From: Prevotella ihumii
GTDB taxonomy: Bacteria > Bacteroidota > Bacteroidia > Bacteroidales > Bacteroidaceae
NCBI RefSeq assembly: GCF_900155655.1
Contig: NZ_LT706987.1
Coordinates: 2,523,466-2,587,465 of the forward strand
Length of the DNA: 64,000 nt
Direction: 5' to 3'
Shown in pieces: positions 1 to 8,271 of this stretch (position 1 is its first letter; every line of letters begins with the position of its first letter). The position numbers and the translations under genes were made by a program. The notes beneath the pieces were generated by a model. It was not told the DNA's origin, did no database searches, and worked only from the letters and a program-made list of their open reading frames with translations.

Positions 1-1464
1 ATAACAGCAGAAACTAAGGGATTTGCAATCGGATACAATTTGGTTGCTGGCAATCAAGGTAAAATAACCATCGGAAAGAATGGTGTAAACTCTTATAGAG
101 GTAATCTATATACTTATTTTGAAAGAACAAACGAATGGATAAACCGTTCTACAACCCAGCCATTGACATTGCCATTGCAATTGGTAGTAGAACCTGCTGC
201 TGGAACAACTATGAGCGAACTGGTGGTCAGCCATATCGAATTGCCAAATTATACTGAGGTTGGAAAAGCCATTAATGTAGATTATTGGCTAACCAATGCA
301 AGCTCAACACCGATAAACGACTTTGAACTTGACGTTCAGATAGACAATAAGAGCGTAAAGACCATAACAGTGGAAGAAGGTGTTGGAGTAGGAGAAACTA
401 ACAAGAAGTTTAGTATTGCTGAACTTCAGCCGAATATCTCTACTGCAGGTAAGCACAATCTTGCCTTGGTATTGAAGAAGGTAAACGGAAAGGAACTTAA
501 AGATGTGAAGGGCGTTGAGAACAATCACAAGGTTCTTTATTATAAAGAGGTGGTTGCACGCCAAAAGACATTGGTGGAAGAATATACTTCTGAACGTTGC
601 AGTAACTGCTATAGAGGTATTCAGAATATCAAAGAACTCAAGAAGCGACAGCCTGATATGGTCATGGTTGCAGTACACCTTAACGAAAGAGAATATCCTG
701 ATGATGTAGCTGCACCAGAGAGCCAGTTTATCAAGCGAATGGCAAATGTCCGTGGATTGCCTTCTTTTGCTTGCAATAGAACTGCTTTTATTTACAATAA
801 GCAGGAAACCATAGCAAATCCCAGCATTGCTGGTGAGTCTTCTCCTCAGCTTGTAGAGGTGATTGATAAATTCTACAATTTTTCAAAGGAGAATACTTGC
901 GTGTTCTCAACACTTGGCATCGTGAACAAATACGATAAGGACAGCAAGAAGATAAAAATAACAGTTACAGGCACAGGCGTGAACAAGGCGAAGGAGTTGC
1001 TCGAAGACTATGCGCTCTTTGTTCTTGTTACGGAGAATAATGTAGACGGACACCAAGGCAACGAAAATGGATTTCTCGTGGAAGCGAAGCACCAAGATGT
1101 ACTTCGTGGATATGTTTCAGATGTAAAGGGCGACAACGACCTTGTGTGGGAAGGTGATAACTTCACAAAGACTTACGACTTTGCCATACAGAACGATTGG
1201 AAGCCTGTTGAGTTGGAAGTAGTAGCATTTATTGCTCCTAAAATAAAGGAAATCGGTGCGAATCTTGAGAGCTTGGCTGTGCAGAACTGCGTAAGCGAGC
1301 CTCTTTCCAAAGACCATAATGCTATTGAAAATGTAGCAACAGACTTGACTGCAAAGGAAATCGGACGCTACAATATCAAAGGTCAGCGCATATCAGCACC
1401 ACAAAAGGGAATCAACATTGTGAAGTTCTCTGATGGAAAGGTGTTGAAAGAAATAGTCAAGTAA
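1..1464 (+). CDS. Omp28-like secreted protein, 5' end outside window
   Basis: The frame is open from base 1, so the true start and signal peptide lie upstream; the TTG at 40 is only an in-frame codon. The protein has an N-terminal beta-rich region, then a stretch beginning near 'LVEEYTSERCSNCYRG' that matches the thioredoxin-like CxxC region of Omp28-related outer-membrane proteins, with a following 'VAVHLNE' strand. The last ~35 residues (RYN, GQRI, P.KGINIVKFSDGK) resemble the C-terminal sorting tail of type IX secretion cargo and recur in the proteins at 2524 and 55794. Probable role: exported or surface protein of unknown biochemical function. Paralogous stretches occur at 32580 and 55794. 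Followed by a terminator hairpin at 1475-1516. Confidence 0.75.
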   Translation: MTAETKGFAIGYNLVAGNQGKITIGKNGVNSYRGNLYTYFERTNEWINRSTTQPLTLPLQLVVEPAAGTTMSELVVSHIELPNYTEVGKAINVDYWLTNASSTPINDFELDVQIDNKSVKTITVEEGVGVGETNKKFSIAELQPNISTAGKHNLALVLKKVNGKELKDVKGVENNHKVLYYKEVVARQKTLVEEYTSERCSNCYRGIQNIKELKKRQPDMVMVAVHLNEREYPDDVAAPESQFIKRMANVRGLPSFACNRTAFIYNKQETIANPSIAGESSPQLVEVIDKFYNFSKENTCVFSTLGIVNKYDKDSKKIKITVTGTGVNKAKELLEDYALFVLVTENNVDGHQGNENGFLVEAKHQDVLRGYVSDVKGDNDLVWEGDNFTKTYDFAIQNDWKPVELEVVAFIAPKIKEIGANLESLAVQNCVSEPLSKDHNAIENVATDLTAKEIGRYNIKGQRISAPQKGINIVKFSDGKVLKEIVK

Positions 1465-1474
1465 CGATTAAAAG

Positions 1475-1516
1475 AGATATGCTGTTCCGCAGAAATGATG
1501 GAACGCATATCTTTTT
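1475..1516 (+). terminator. rho-independent terminator after Omp28-like gene
   Basis: AGATATGCTGTTCC pairs, with one bulge, to GGAACGCATATCT and is followed by a T run. The T run is also the apparent target site of the adjacent MITE-like element. Confidence 0.7.
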
Positions 1517-1774
1517 AGGTTCATCAGGAATTTGGAGTGATAGATATAATCAACGTTGTCGTAGAAGATAACAAACCTCCATTATAACAGCTTTATATAA
1601 AAGGATTTAACGATGTCGCACAGCAGTTCGGCAACGCCGACTTTAGAAAAGCTTGAATTATGATTTTTTGTTTTTATAAAATGGCTTTTTATAGGCTTTT
1701 AGTGGAGACTATTACTTCGTAACTATATGAATATAAGAGCTTATGGTTCATCACTCCAAATTTCGGAAGAACCT
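1517..1774. repeat. 258-bp MITE-like element with 25-bp terminal inverted repeats
   Basis: The left end (1517-1541) reads AGGTTCATCAGGAATTTGG onward, and the right end (1750-1774) is its inverse with three mismatches. Both sides are flanked by CTTTTT (1511-1516 and 1775-1780), which looks like a 6-bp target duplication. There is no transposase ORF inside. The ends resemble termini of ISL3-type elements, but that is from memory and not checked. The element fills the gap between the Omp28-like gene and the thioredoxin gene. Confidence 0.7.
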
Positions 1775-1832
1775 CTTTTTATTCCAACGAATGCAAGACA
1801 ATTTTATTTATTAACAATTAATACATAATGTC

Positions 1833-2321
1833 ATGAAAAAATTTTTTTTATCACTTTTAGTACTACTTACTTGCGCTATCAGCACAGTTAGTGCGCAATT
1901 ACCATCGGTAACGCTTAAAGACATTAATGGCAAAACTGTACGTACAGATACTTTATCAAATAATGGAAAGCCATTCATTATTGATTTTTTTGCAACTTGG
2001 TGTAAGCCTTGCAACCGTGAGCTGAAGGCTATTAGCGAAGTATATAATGAATGGCGTGAAGAAACTGGTGTGAAAATCTATGCTGTCTCTATTGACCAAG
2101 CACAGAATGTGAACAAGGTAAAGCCACTTGTAGACGAGAACGGCTGGGAGTATGAAGTGTTGCTCGACCCGAACAGTGAGTTTAAGCGCGCTTTAGGCAT
2201 ACAGATGATTCCTTATGTTCTTATTTGCGATGGCAAGGGGAATATTGTGTATAAGCACAACGGCTATACAGAAGGAGCCGAAAACGAGTTGATAGAAAAA
2301 GTTCGTGAACTTGTAAAATAG
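1833..2321 (+). CDS. TlpA-family thioredoxin-like secreted protein
   Basis: 162 aa. It has an N-terminal signal peptide (about 21 residues, ending VSAQ), then a thioredoxin fold with the redox motif WCKPC in 'FFATWCKPCNRE' and the cis-proline region 'IQMIPYVLI'. Family knowledge: periplasmic thiol-disulfide oxidoreductases of the TlpA/ResA type reduce disulfides in exported proteins or cytochromes. The predicted mature N-terminus is Gln. The gene sits between Omp28-like and other exported proteins, and a remnant ORF starts 9 bp downstream, so it was probably the first gene of an operon whose second gene has been deleted. Specific substrate unknown. Confidence 0.85.
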   Translation: MKKFFLSLLVLLTCAISTVSAQLPSVTLKDINGKTVRTDTLSNNGKPFIIDFFATWCKPCNRELKAISEVYNEWREETGVKIYAVSIDQAQNVNKVKPLVDENGWEYEVLLDPNSEFKRALGIQMIPYVLICDGKGNIVYKHNGYTEGAENELIEKVRELVK

Positions 2322-2330
2322 CAAATCGTT

Positions 2331-2480
2331 ATGAAAAAAGGTATCTGGTTGTTATGTCTGCTTGCTCTTGGTGCAGTAAAGGCTACTGCACAAGGGCAGG
2401 ACGATACCGACAACGGGAAGGTCTCTGTTACAGGAAGACCTCAAGATTGGGTCGCCAAGTACAAAGTAAACAATATGTAA
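2331..2480 (+). pseudogene. 49-aa exported remnant, likely 5' end of a larger gene
   Basis: ATG at 2331, 9 bp after the thioredoxin stop, gives 49 residues. It has a clean signal peptide (KKGIWLLCLLALGAVKATAQ), a short 'GQDDTDNGKVSVTG' segment, then 'RPQDWVAKYKVNNM' and a stop. The length and abrupt end after a signal peptide suggest the 5' remnant of a longer exported-protein gene with an internal deletion or frameshift. I suspect a DUF6029-type outer-membrane protein, which in memory begins similarly, but this is unverified. It could instead be a genuine small secreted protein. Confidence 0.5.
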
Positions 2481-2523
2481 ATAGCTAATAATATTTTTAA
2501 AGTTAATAAGAAAGGGAAAAACA

Positions 2524-3195
2524 ATGAAAAGAATACTATTTTTAGCAGCTGTGTTGCTCTCAATGGGTATGGGTGCAATGGCTCAAAGTGCAAAATCTGC
2601 ACTTCAGTTTGTTGATGACAAAGGAAATGTAATAGCTGATGGGGCTGTTTTTGAAGTTACTGAAGTGACAGTTGATACTGACTTTGGTACAACTTATATG
2701 AAACCCCATCTGTTTGTAAAGAATGTAGCTCCTCAGAGTAAAACGGTAGCGGTGAAGCTTGATTTTACTTCTATGCCTTATGGAAACTTTCAATGTTGTG
2801 TGGGGCAGTGTAAAACATTTGAAGAGCCTTCTGTGGAAATGTCAGATACAAAGGCTGTAAATTCTGGCGAGTCTTTAGATATTCAAGCAGAATGGTTCCC
2901 TACAGGAGAAGCCAATTCTCCAACAACTTGGATTGCAACGCTGACAACAGGTTATGCTGAACAGACAAACAGCCCATATGGAGTGCCTGAAACTAAGATG
3001 ACAGACGAAGGTCCTTCAGTTAAAGTTAAATTCGTTTATGACCCAACGGGTGTTGCCTCTGTTAAGGACAGCAATGCAACTGTAACCGAAGTTGAGCGTT
3101 ACAACGTTCAAGGTCAGAAGATTTCAAAGCCTTGCAAGGGCATTAATATCATCAAGCTCTCTAACGGAAAGACCGTTAAGAAGTTGATGCAGTAA
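2524..3195 (+). CDS. secreted protein with T9SS-like C-terminal tail
   Basis: 223 aa. It has a signal peptide (cleavage after AMA, mature Gln), a beta-rich central domain with a 'CCVGQC' cysteine cluster near residue 92, and a C-terminal tail RYNVQGQKIS..KGINIIKLSNGK that matches those of the Omp28-like proteins at 1 and 55794. No catalytic motif recognised; function unknown. The tail suggests export through the type IX system or an equivalent outer-membrane route, although no T9SS machinery gene is present in this window. A good Shine-Dalgarno-like purine stretch (aagaaaggg) precedes the ATG. A strong terminator follows at 3279-3326. Confidence 0.75.
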   Translation: MKRILFLAAVLLSMGMGAMAQSAKSALQFVDDKGNVIADGAVFEVTEVTVDTDFGTTYMKPHLFVKNVAPQSKTVAVKLDFTSMPYGNFQCCVGQCKTFEEPSVEMSDTKAVNSGESLDIQAEWFPTGEANSPTTWIATLTTGYAEQTNSPYGVPETKMTDEGPSVKVKFVYDPTGVASVKDSNATVTEVERYNVQGQKISKPCKGINIIKLSNGKTVKKLMQ

Positions 3196-3278
3196 TGTGC
3201 AATGACGGGCAGAACTACCTGCTCTAAAGAAGCAAAGGTCTTGTAATTTACTAAGTTCGTATAAATACAAGGTTATAT

Positions 3279-3326
3279 AAAAGCCATATCTTTTTTCTGT
3301 TAAGGGATTAAGATATGGCTTTTTTA
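3279..3326 (+). terminator. rho-independent terminator
   Basis: AAAAGCCATATCTT pairs perfectly with AAGATATGGCTTTT and is followed by a T run. It closes the 1-3195 gene group. Confidence 0.85.
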
Positions 3327-3352
3327 TTTTAACGTGAGTTTGAGAATTATAA

Positions 3353-3436
3353 GGGGTCAGTCGTAAAACCCAGCTGCATCCCCTCTCCCCTCCCCTCATA
3401 CACATAATTTCATAAGTATTTGTTACGACTGACCCC
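3353..3436. repeat. 84-bp element with perfect 14-bp inverted ends
   Basis: GGGGTCAGTCGTAA (3353-3366) and its exact complement TTACGACTGACCCC (3423-3436) flank a pyrimidine-rich interior (cccctctcccctcccctc). It lies 9 bp from the IS66 terminus. No coding potential. Confidence 0.6.
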
Positions 3437-3445
3437 AAATGATAC

Positions 3446-3889
3446 GTAAGCATCCAATATTAGCCGACTTTCACACCAACAAATAACCCTTATATGTCTG
3501 GCAGCATATAAGGGTTATCTGTTATTTGAAGTTTGAAGGTAGCATTTTCGTGAGTTCCTCCTCCGTCATATCTGGCAGGGACCTTGAAAGAACTTCCTTC
3601 ATCCATTTGTATGGCTCTATGTCTGCTTCCCTGCAACACGCCACGAAGGTATAGAAGATGGCATTGTTCTCCGCTCCCTCATTGTTACCACAGAACAGGT
3701 AGTTCTTTCTTCCAAGCGTGATGGGCCTGATGGCCTGTTCCATGAGGTTGTTGTCTATGTTGAAGCGTCCGTCCTGCACATACCTGCCAATGCGTATCCA
3801 TACGGCGAAGGCATAACGCAGTGCCTTCTCCATAGCTTCGCCTGGGGTGTACTGTTTGTGTACATCCAACATATAGGTCTCCATATACT
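3446..3889 (-). mobile_element. IS66-family remnant (3' part only)
   Basis: The left edge reads GTAAGC, the usual terminal hexamer of IS66-family ends as I know them. Inside are a perfect 14-bp hairpin (3483-3496 with 3505-3518) and the C-terminal part of an IS66 transposase. The element is cut off at 3889 by IS5 copy 1, and no other IS66 half is present beyond 5425, so a deletion accompanied or followed the IS5 insertion. Confidence 0.75.
3522..3889 (-). pseudogene. truncated IS66 transposase, C-terminal ~120 aa
   Basis: The residues 'GRFNIDNNLMEQAIRPITLG' and 'NYLFCGNNEGAENNA' are the catalytic-glutamate region of the IS66 DDE transposase, followed by the IS66 C-terminal domain ('EPYKWMKEVLSRSLPDM'). 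The N-terminal domains (zinc-binding and the first catalytic aspartates) are missing. The apparent upstream extension to 3947 reads into IS5 copy 1 and is not IS66 sequence. Non-functional. Confidence 0.85.
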
Positions 3890-5425
3890 TAGTCTCCCCT
3901 TGAAAAGTATTTAACCATCTGGTTATCAATAAAATAATCGTTCTCAAACTTGCATATTTCTACAAAGTTTTGTATCTTTGTATAGTAAAATCTTGCAATT
4001 CAACGATGTATAAATCTCCATCCAAAGTCCGTCAGGCATCATTATTCTGGGATCTTGAGACAATGCTCTCTCCCAAGAATTCCCTGTACAAGTTAGCCAA
4101 TCTGATTGATTGGAATCTGTTTGAGCAGTCTTTTGCCCCTCTTTACAGCAAGGACACTGGCCGTATGGCCAAGCCCATCCGTCTGATGGTCGGTCTGCTG
4201 ATCTTGAAACACCTTCGTGACGTTTCAGACGAGAGCGTCGTGGAGCAGTTCTCGGAGAACGCCTACTTCCAGTATTTTTGCGGGATGGAGGCATTCCGCA
4301 CCGACGCTCCCTGCGTTCCCACCGAGCTTGTCGAGTTCCGCCGTCGCATCGGTGAATCTGGCATGGAGCTGATACTCAAGGAAAGCATCCGCATCAATCT
4401 TTTAATCGGCGACCACAGAAAAGAGGAGATGCAGGGGAAAGACGGCAAGGATGGACGTGGACGCAAGCCCGATGCGGAGCATACCGCATTCATCGACACG
4501 ACGGTGCAGGAGAAGAACGTGACCTTCCCCACGGACTCGAAACTCCTGAACAAGGTGATAGACTTTTGCCACGGCGTGGCGGAGAAGGAAAACCTCAAGG
4601 TCCGCCAGAGCTATGCCAAGGAGATAAAGGAACTGAAGCTCGTTCAGCGTTTCAGGGGTAGGAAGAACAGCAAGGCCAAAGTCAGGAAGGCCGACAAGCG
4701 GATGCGCACCATTGCGGGCAGGTTGCTCAGGGAGCTGCTTCGCCTGCTGCCCGATAGAAATGCCTACCAGGAGCGGATTGACATCTGCATGAGGCTTGTC
4801 AACGGCGAGCGGTTGGACGGCCATAAGATCTACTCGCTTCACGAGCCAGACGTGCTTTGTATCAGCAAGGGAAAAGAGGGCAAGAAGTACGAGTTCGGCA
4901 ACAAGGTCTCCATCGTCAGACTATGGGACGGACTCATCATCGGTGCGCTGTCATTCCGCAATGAGTATGACGGCCATACGATAGACAAGGCAATGGAGCA
5001 GGTTAGGCGGCTGTATGACAGGAAAATAAAAACACTTGCCTGCGACAGGGGATACCGAGGACAAAGCATGAGTGGGCAGACACAAATCATAATTCCGGAC
5101 ACGCCCAAGAAAACAGACTCACGGTACGCCAAGAACAAAAAGCACAAACTCTTCCGCAAGCGGGCAGGAATAGAGCCTGTCATTGGCCACTGCAAGGCAG
5201 ACCACCGGTTGGGGAGGAACTTCTACAAGGGTCTCTTCGGAGACTCCATCAATGTTATGCTTGCAGCTGCCGCATTTAACTTCAAAAGAGCCATGAGGCT
5301 TCTTTTGTGCCTAATTGAAAGAGTGATTATGTGGTGCTGTGGAAGACAAGAATTAAATTTTCAACACCAATTCTTCCCGCAGGGCTATATGAAAAATGCG
5401 ATGTCGCCTTTTTGAGGGTCGACTA
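3890..5425 (+). mobile_element. IS5-like insertion sequence, copy 1 (1536 bp)
   Basis: Its boundaries come from comparison with the near-identical copy at 38741: identity starts at TAGTCTCCCC and stops at GGGTCGACTA. The ends are imperfect inverted repeats (TAGTCTCCCCTTGAAAAG versus TAGTCGACCCTCAAAAAG). The flanks here (TACT left, TTTA right) do not match, so there is no target duplication. That fits a deletion or recombination at this copy and explains the missing half of IS66. Confidence 0.85.
4006..5415 (+). CDS. IS5-family transposase (copy 1)
   Basis: 469 aa from the ATG at 4006, which follows a TATCTTTG promoter box at 3973-3980; an in-frame TTG at 3970 is less likely. The N-terminal DUF772-type domain ('RLMVGLLILKHLRDVSDESV') is followed by a DDE transposase domain: 'AFIDTTVQEKNVTFPTDSKL' carries the first Asp, 'ACDRGYRG' the second and 'RAGIEPVIGHCKADHRLGRN' the Glu. 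Compared with copy 2, one A is missing in the homopolymer near 5391, so the last residues differ (NAMSPF). The GC content of this gene is visibly higher than that of the flanks, as expected of an acquired element. Confidence 0.88.
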   Translation: MYKSPSKVRQASLFWDLETMLSPKNSLYKLANLIDWNLFEQSFAPLYSKDTGRMAKPIRLMVGLLILKHLRDVSDESVVEQFSENAYFQYFCGMEAFRTDAPCVPTELVEFRRRIGESGMELILKESIRINLLIGDHRKEEMQGKDGKDGRGRKPDAEHTAFIDTTVQEKNVTFPTDSKLLNKVIDFCHGVAEKENLKVRQSYAKEIKELKLVQRFRGRKNSKAKVRKADKRMRTIAGRLLRELLRLLPDRNAYQERIDICMRLVNGERLDGHKIYSLHEPDVLCISKGKEGKKYEFGNKVSIVRLWDGLIIGALSFRNEYDGHTIDKAMEQVRRLYDRKIKTLACDRGYRGQSMSGQTQIIIPDTPKKTDSRYAKNKKHKLFRKRAGIEPVIGHCKADHRLGRNFYKGLFGDSINVMLAAAAFNFKRAMRLLLCLIERVIMWCCGRQELNFQHQFFPQGYMKNAMSPF

Positions 5426-5622
5426 TTTATACCCTACATCTTAATACTTAAGGCTTATACATTATAAAATAAAGAAATGTATATCATCAGCAAAGAACCA
5501 TAGCTACCAAATGCGCAATAGATGATACTTACGCCCTTGCAGATGTATATAAACAGAAAAGGAACATATCAATCTAATGACATATCCCTTTTCGATATTT
5601 ATAGTTTATTGAAGCGTTCCTC

Positions 5623-5790
5623 TTATTCTTCTAAATCGATAACTTCATCGTCACCGTTCCAAGGCTTAGCTTCCATTTCTTGGTTTGTTTCAAATGAGTG
5701 AGTTTGCAAGTTACCTGCTGTTTCTGCTATGCTACCCGAAAGGTTCAATGTAATAACTTCCGAAGTAGGTTGATTATATTTCTTTTTCAT
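5623..5790 (-). CDS. 55-aa acidic small protein downstream of BspA-like gene
   Basis: ATG at 5790 (reverse strand) to TAA at 5623 encodes MKKKYNQPTSEVITLNLSGS followed by about 35 residues ending in an acidic tail (NGDDEVIDLEE). It is co-oriented with and 53 bp downstream of the BspA-like gene. It has no signal peptide and no Cys. The 'YNQPTSEVITLNL' opening resembles a class of short unannotated ORFs I associate with Prevotella. Function unknown. Confidence 0.6.
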   Translation of the reverse strand: MKKKYNQPTSEVITLNLSGSIAETAGNLQTHSFETNQEMEAKPWNGDDEVIDLEE

Positions 5791-5843
5791 TGTTTATTGT
5801 CGTCTTTAGTTGTAAATTATGAATGGTTAAAGCTAAACGCTTA

Positions 5844-7922
5844 TTATCGAATAACCACCTTTTTGCCATTCACGATATAGATACCCTTTGATGGGTTCTC
5901 TACTCTGCGACCTTGCATATCGTAAATCACAGGTTTAGTATTTTCTGCTTCTACATCAAGGCTCTTCACACCTGTTGGTTCGCTTCCTCCAGGCATATCA
6001 AAGTCGAAGAAGAGGGCTTCACGTGCAGCAGCTGCCATTGCGTTAGGCACAGCTAAAGCAGCCTTATGTGGAGTTATATTAACCGACTTACCACCTGTAC
6101 CTTGTTGATAATAGAAACCATACTTGTCTGCATACTTTGTGCCTGTTGAACCCATTGCCAATATATAATAGGTGGTGTTTGCTTCAGCGAACTGCTTCTT
6201 TTGTGGTTCTACACCCTTAGTTTCAACGCCAACACCTACCATCAAGCTACCTACTGCACTCTTTTCTGTACCTGTTGTCATAGCCACACGGTAATCTGCA
6301 CCGTATGCGCTTCCCTTCTTTGCCAACGAATTATCGGTATTTACGCTACACAAGAAGAAACCAGTCTTTGCTGGTATCAAGCTACCTGCCTCACAACGAG
6401 TAGTCTTAATATACTTATCACTGCCCACACCTGTAATAATAAAGCCCATCATACCTGCTGGCACTTCAAAGTTTTCGTTGTTAAGGAAGTAAGTAGTATA
6501 ACCATTCTTACCCACTGTCAATGTTTCGTGTACACGGTCTTCAGCTTTTAAAGATGCAGTTATAACAGCATCTTTTGTTTTTAAATTCTTTTTATATAGA
6601 TAACCATAATCTACAGGTGTGTAAAGCTTTGCTGTGGTAGGAATCTTAAAGAACGAATATTTTGCGAATGTTGGAATTACAGCTGTTCCGTGGAAACGCA
6701 AATATTCTAAATTTGATCTGTAGTCCATACAAAAAGCATAATCGCCAACACTTGCCAATGTACCAGGAAGTTCCATTGACTTTAATGATAAGCAATTTCT
6801 AAAAGCCTGAGAACCTATAATTTCTGTTTTGTCATTAAGTTTCACATCAGTAAGAGCAAAACATCCACTAAATGCTTCTGCAGCCACATTGGTTACCTTT
6901 GTCTTTTTAAGATCAATACTTTCTAAAACTGAAGCATATCTAAAAGCTTTTTGACCTAAAGTAGTTAAAGAAGAAGGCAATTTAATATTAGTCATAGAAA
7001 TTGTGCCTTCAAAGCAACTTTCAGGAATGCTTGTAAATAAAGCTTTGCTAAAATCAAGTGTTTCCACCTTGTCAGCAGAAAGAAATGCAGTTGCACCTAA
7101 AGTTGTTATACCATCAGGAAAAGTTATCATTGAAGCTTTACAACCTCTAAAGGCATTATCAGGAATAATGCTTACATTCGACTTCTCTAACGATACGAGA
7201 ACAGCATAACTATTTTTAAAACATCCTTCACCCAAAGTATTAAGGGTTGAAGGAGCTCTAAATGCAAAGTTGCCAGATTGCGTATTAGCAAATGCTTCTT
7301 TACCAACAGAGGTTATTTGTGTATTTTCTATATTTAAACTTTGAAGAGCACTACCATAAAAAGCTTTCTCACCAATAGAAGTAACAGAAGGGTCTAACTT
7401 CACCGTTTTTAGATTAGGACAATCGCAAAACAGTTCAGCAGGAATAGAACTATCTTTTGGTGAATGCCAACCCGTAAGGTCTGCTGTTTCTACGGTTACT
7501 GCTCCTTTAAAACAACCATTAGGGAAAAATACGTATTTATAACCATTCGCTTCGATTGCCTTAGGAAAAGCTATATAATTAATATGCGCATCTACCAACT
7601 TTTTTATAGCACCTTCTTTAGGCTCACAGCTGCTTAGTATGAAATGTCGCGTAGTCTTATAACTTCCACTGGTTGTAGTAATTGCTAATGTCTCAGGAAA
7701 AATTAAATCTGGCTTAGATTCTCTATCAAATTCCCAATCAACAATTTTAATTTCTCCAAAGCTGCCTCCAGCGGGATCTTTTAAAATTTCGCATACAAAG
7801 GTTTTAGCAGGGTCTTTATCGGATGCTATTTTGACAATCTCACCCACATACGCATTTACATTTAGCCAAGTACTAAGCAAGCAGCAGAGTGCCAGCCACC
7901 TTTTGGTAATTCTACTTTTCAT
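5844..7922 (-). CDS. BspA-type leucine-rich-repeat secreted protein
   Basis: 692 aa. Signal peptide (residues 1-24), then a ~130-aa N-terminal region, then LRR_5 (BspA/TpLRR) repeats from about residue 160 to 420, with recurrent units such as 'SIGEKAFYGS', 'TLGQKAFRYAS' and 'IIGSQAFRNCLSL' on a ~23-residue period. A ~200-aa beta-rich domain follows, and the end 'GIYIVNGKKVVIR' resembles a T9SS sorting tail. Family knowledge: BspA proteins mediate binding to host matrix, host cells and co-aggregating bacteria in oral Bacteroidota. Likely cell surface. An 8-C homopolymer lies ~140 bp upstream. Confidence 0.85.
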   Translation of the reverse strand: MKSRITKRWLALCCLLSTWLNVNAYVGEIVKIASDKDPAKTFVCEILKDPAGGSFGEIKIVDWEFDRESKPDLIFPETLAITTTSGSYKTTRHFILSSCEPKEGAIKKLVDAHINYIAFPKAIEANGYKYVFFPNGCFKGAVTVETADLTGWHSPKDSSIPAELFCDCPNLKTVKLDPSVTSIGEKAFYGSALQSLNIENTQITSVGKEAFANTQSGNFAFRAPSTLNTLGEGCFKNSYAVLVSLEKSNVSIIPDNAFRGCKASMITFPDGITTLGATAFLSADKVETLDFSKALFTSIPESCFEGTISMTNIKLPSSLTTLGQKAFRYASVLESIDLKKTKVTNVAAEAFSGCFALTDVKLNDKTEIIGSQAFRNCLSLKSMELPGTLASVGDYAFCMDYRSNLEYLRFHGTAVIPTFAKYSFFKIPTTAKLYTPVDYGYLYKKNLKTKDAVITASLKAEDRVHETLTVGKNGYTTYFLNNENFEVPAGMMGFIITGVGSDKYIKTTRCEAGSLIPAKTGFFLCSVNTDNSLAKKGSAYGADYRVAMTTGTEKSAVGSLMVGVGVETKGVEPQKKQFAEANTTYYILAMGSTGTKYADKYGFYYQQGTGGKSVNITPHKAALAVPNAMAAAAREALFFDFDMPGGSEPTGVKSLDVEAENTKPVIYDMQGRRVENPSKGIYIVNGKKVVIR

Positions 7923-8059
7923 AAAATATCTCCTTTAAAGTTATGTTGATTTATAATAATTTTTGAAAATCCTTGAATCTGAATTATGAATAAAACAGAA
8001 CAAGTATTTAATATAATACTGAATAATTGTTGCAAATATAATCATTCAAGCTTGATTTA

Positions 8060-8067
8060 CCCCCCCC
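8060..8067. repeat. C8 homopolymer upstream of BspA-like gene
   Basis: Eight consecutive C on the plus strand, about 138 bp upstream of the BspA-like start codon. The rest of 7923-8150 is AT-rich leader with no gene visible. A tract of this length can slip during replication; a regulatory effect is inference. Confidence 0.4.
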
Positions 8068-8159
8068 TATAGGTTAAACATTGTTAAAAATAGAATATAG
8101 TTATGAGTTTTGAAAATAGGAAATGCGAAATAGTTTGTTTTACAGGTGTTTAGATGAAG

Positions 8160-8230
8160 CAGACCTGTCAGACTTGTCGGACTTGTCGGACTTGTCAGAC
8201 TTGTCCGACCTGTCCGACCTGTCCGACAAG
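8160..8230. repeat. 9-bp tandem array (GTCNGAC-NN), about 8 units
   Basis: Units read GTCAGACTT, GTCGGACTT (twice), GTCAGACTT, GTCCGACCT (twice) and GTCCGACAA. The change from G/A to C at the centre base halfway gives partial self-complementarity of the two halves. It sits in the gap between the divergent BspA-like gene and the TPR gene's 3' end. It reads open in several frames (TCP, TCR tripeptides), but I see no real gene. Confidence 0.8.
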
Positions 8231-8271
8231 CCTGAATAATGAGAATGTCAAAGTGATGAGAGTAGTTAGGG

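Noticed and set aside
304-678. Long antisense ORFs opposite real genes, e.g. inside the Omp28-like, M16, mutS and IS5 genes
   Set aside because: They mirror codon bias of the true gene, have low-complexity Cys/Leu/His-rich composition and no family resemblance.
3944-4294. ORFs antisense to the IS5 transposase (also at 38795 and 39253)
   Set aside because: Repeated identically in both IS copies and explained by the GC-rich opposite strand; no known accessory IS5 protein matches.
8160-8230. CRISPR-like or protein-coding (TCP/SDQ tripeptide) reading of the 9-bp arrays
   Set aside because: Units are contiguous with no unique spacers and no cas genes exist here. The open frames exist only because a 9-bp repeat without stop triplets is open in all frames; no start, signal or conserved domain.
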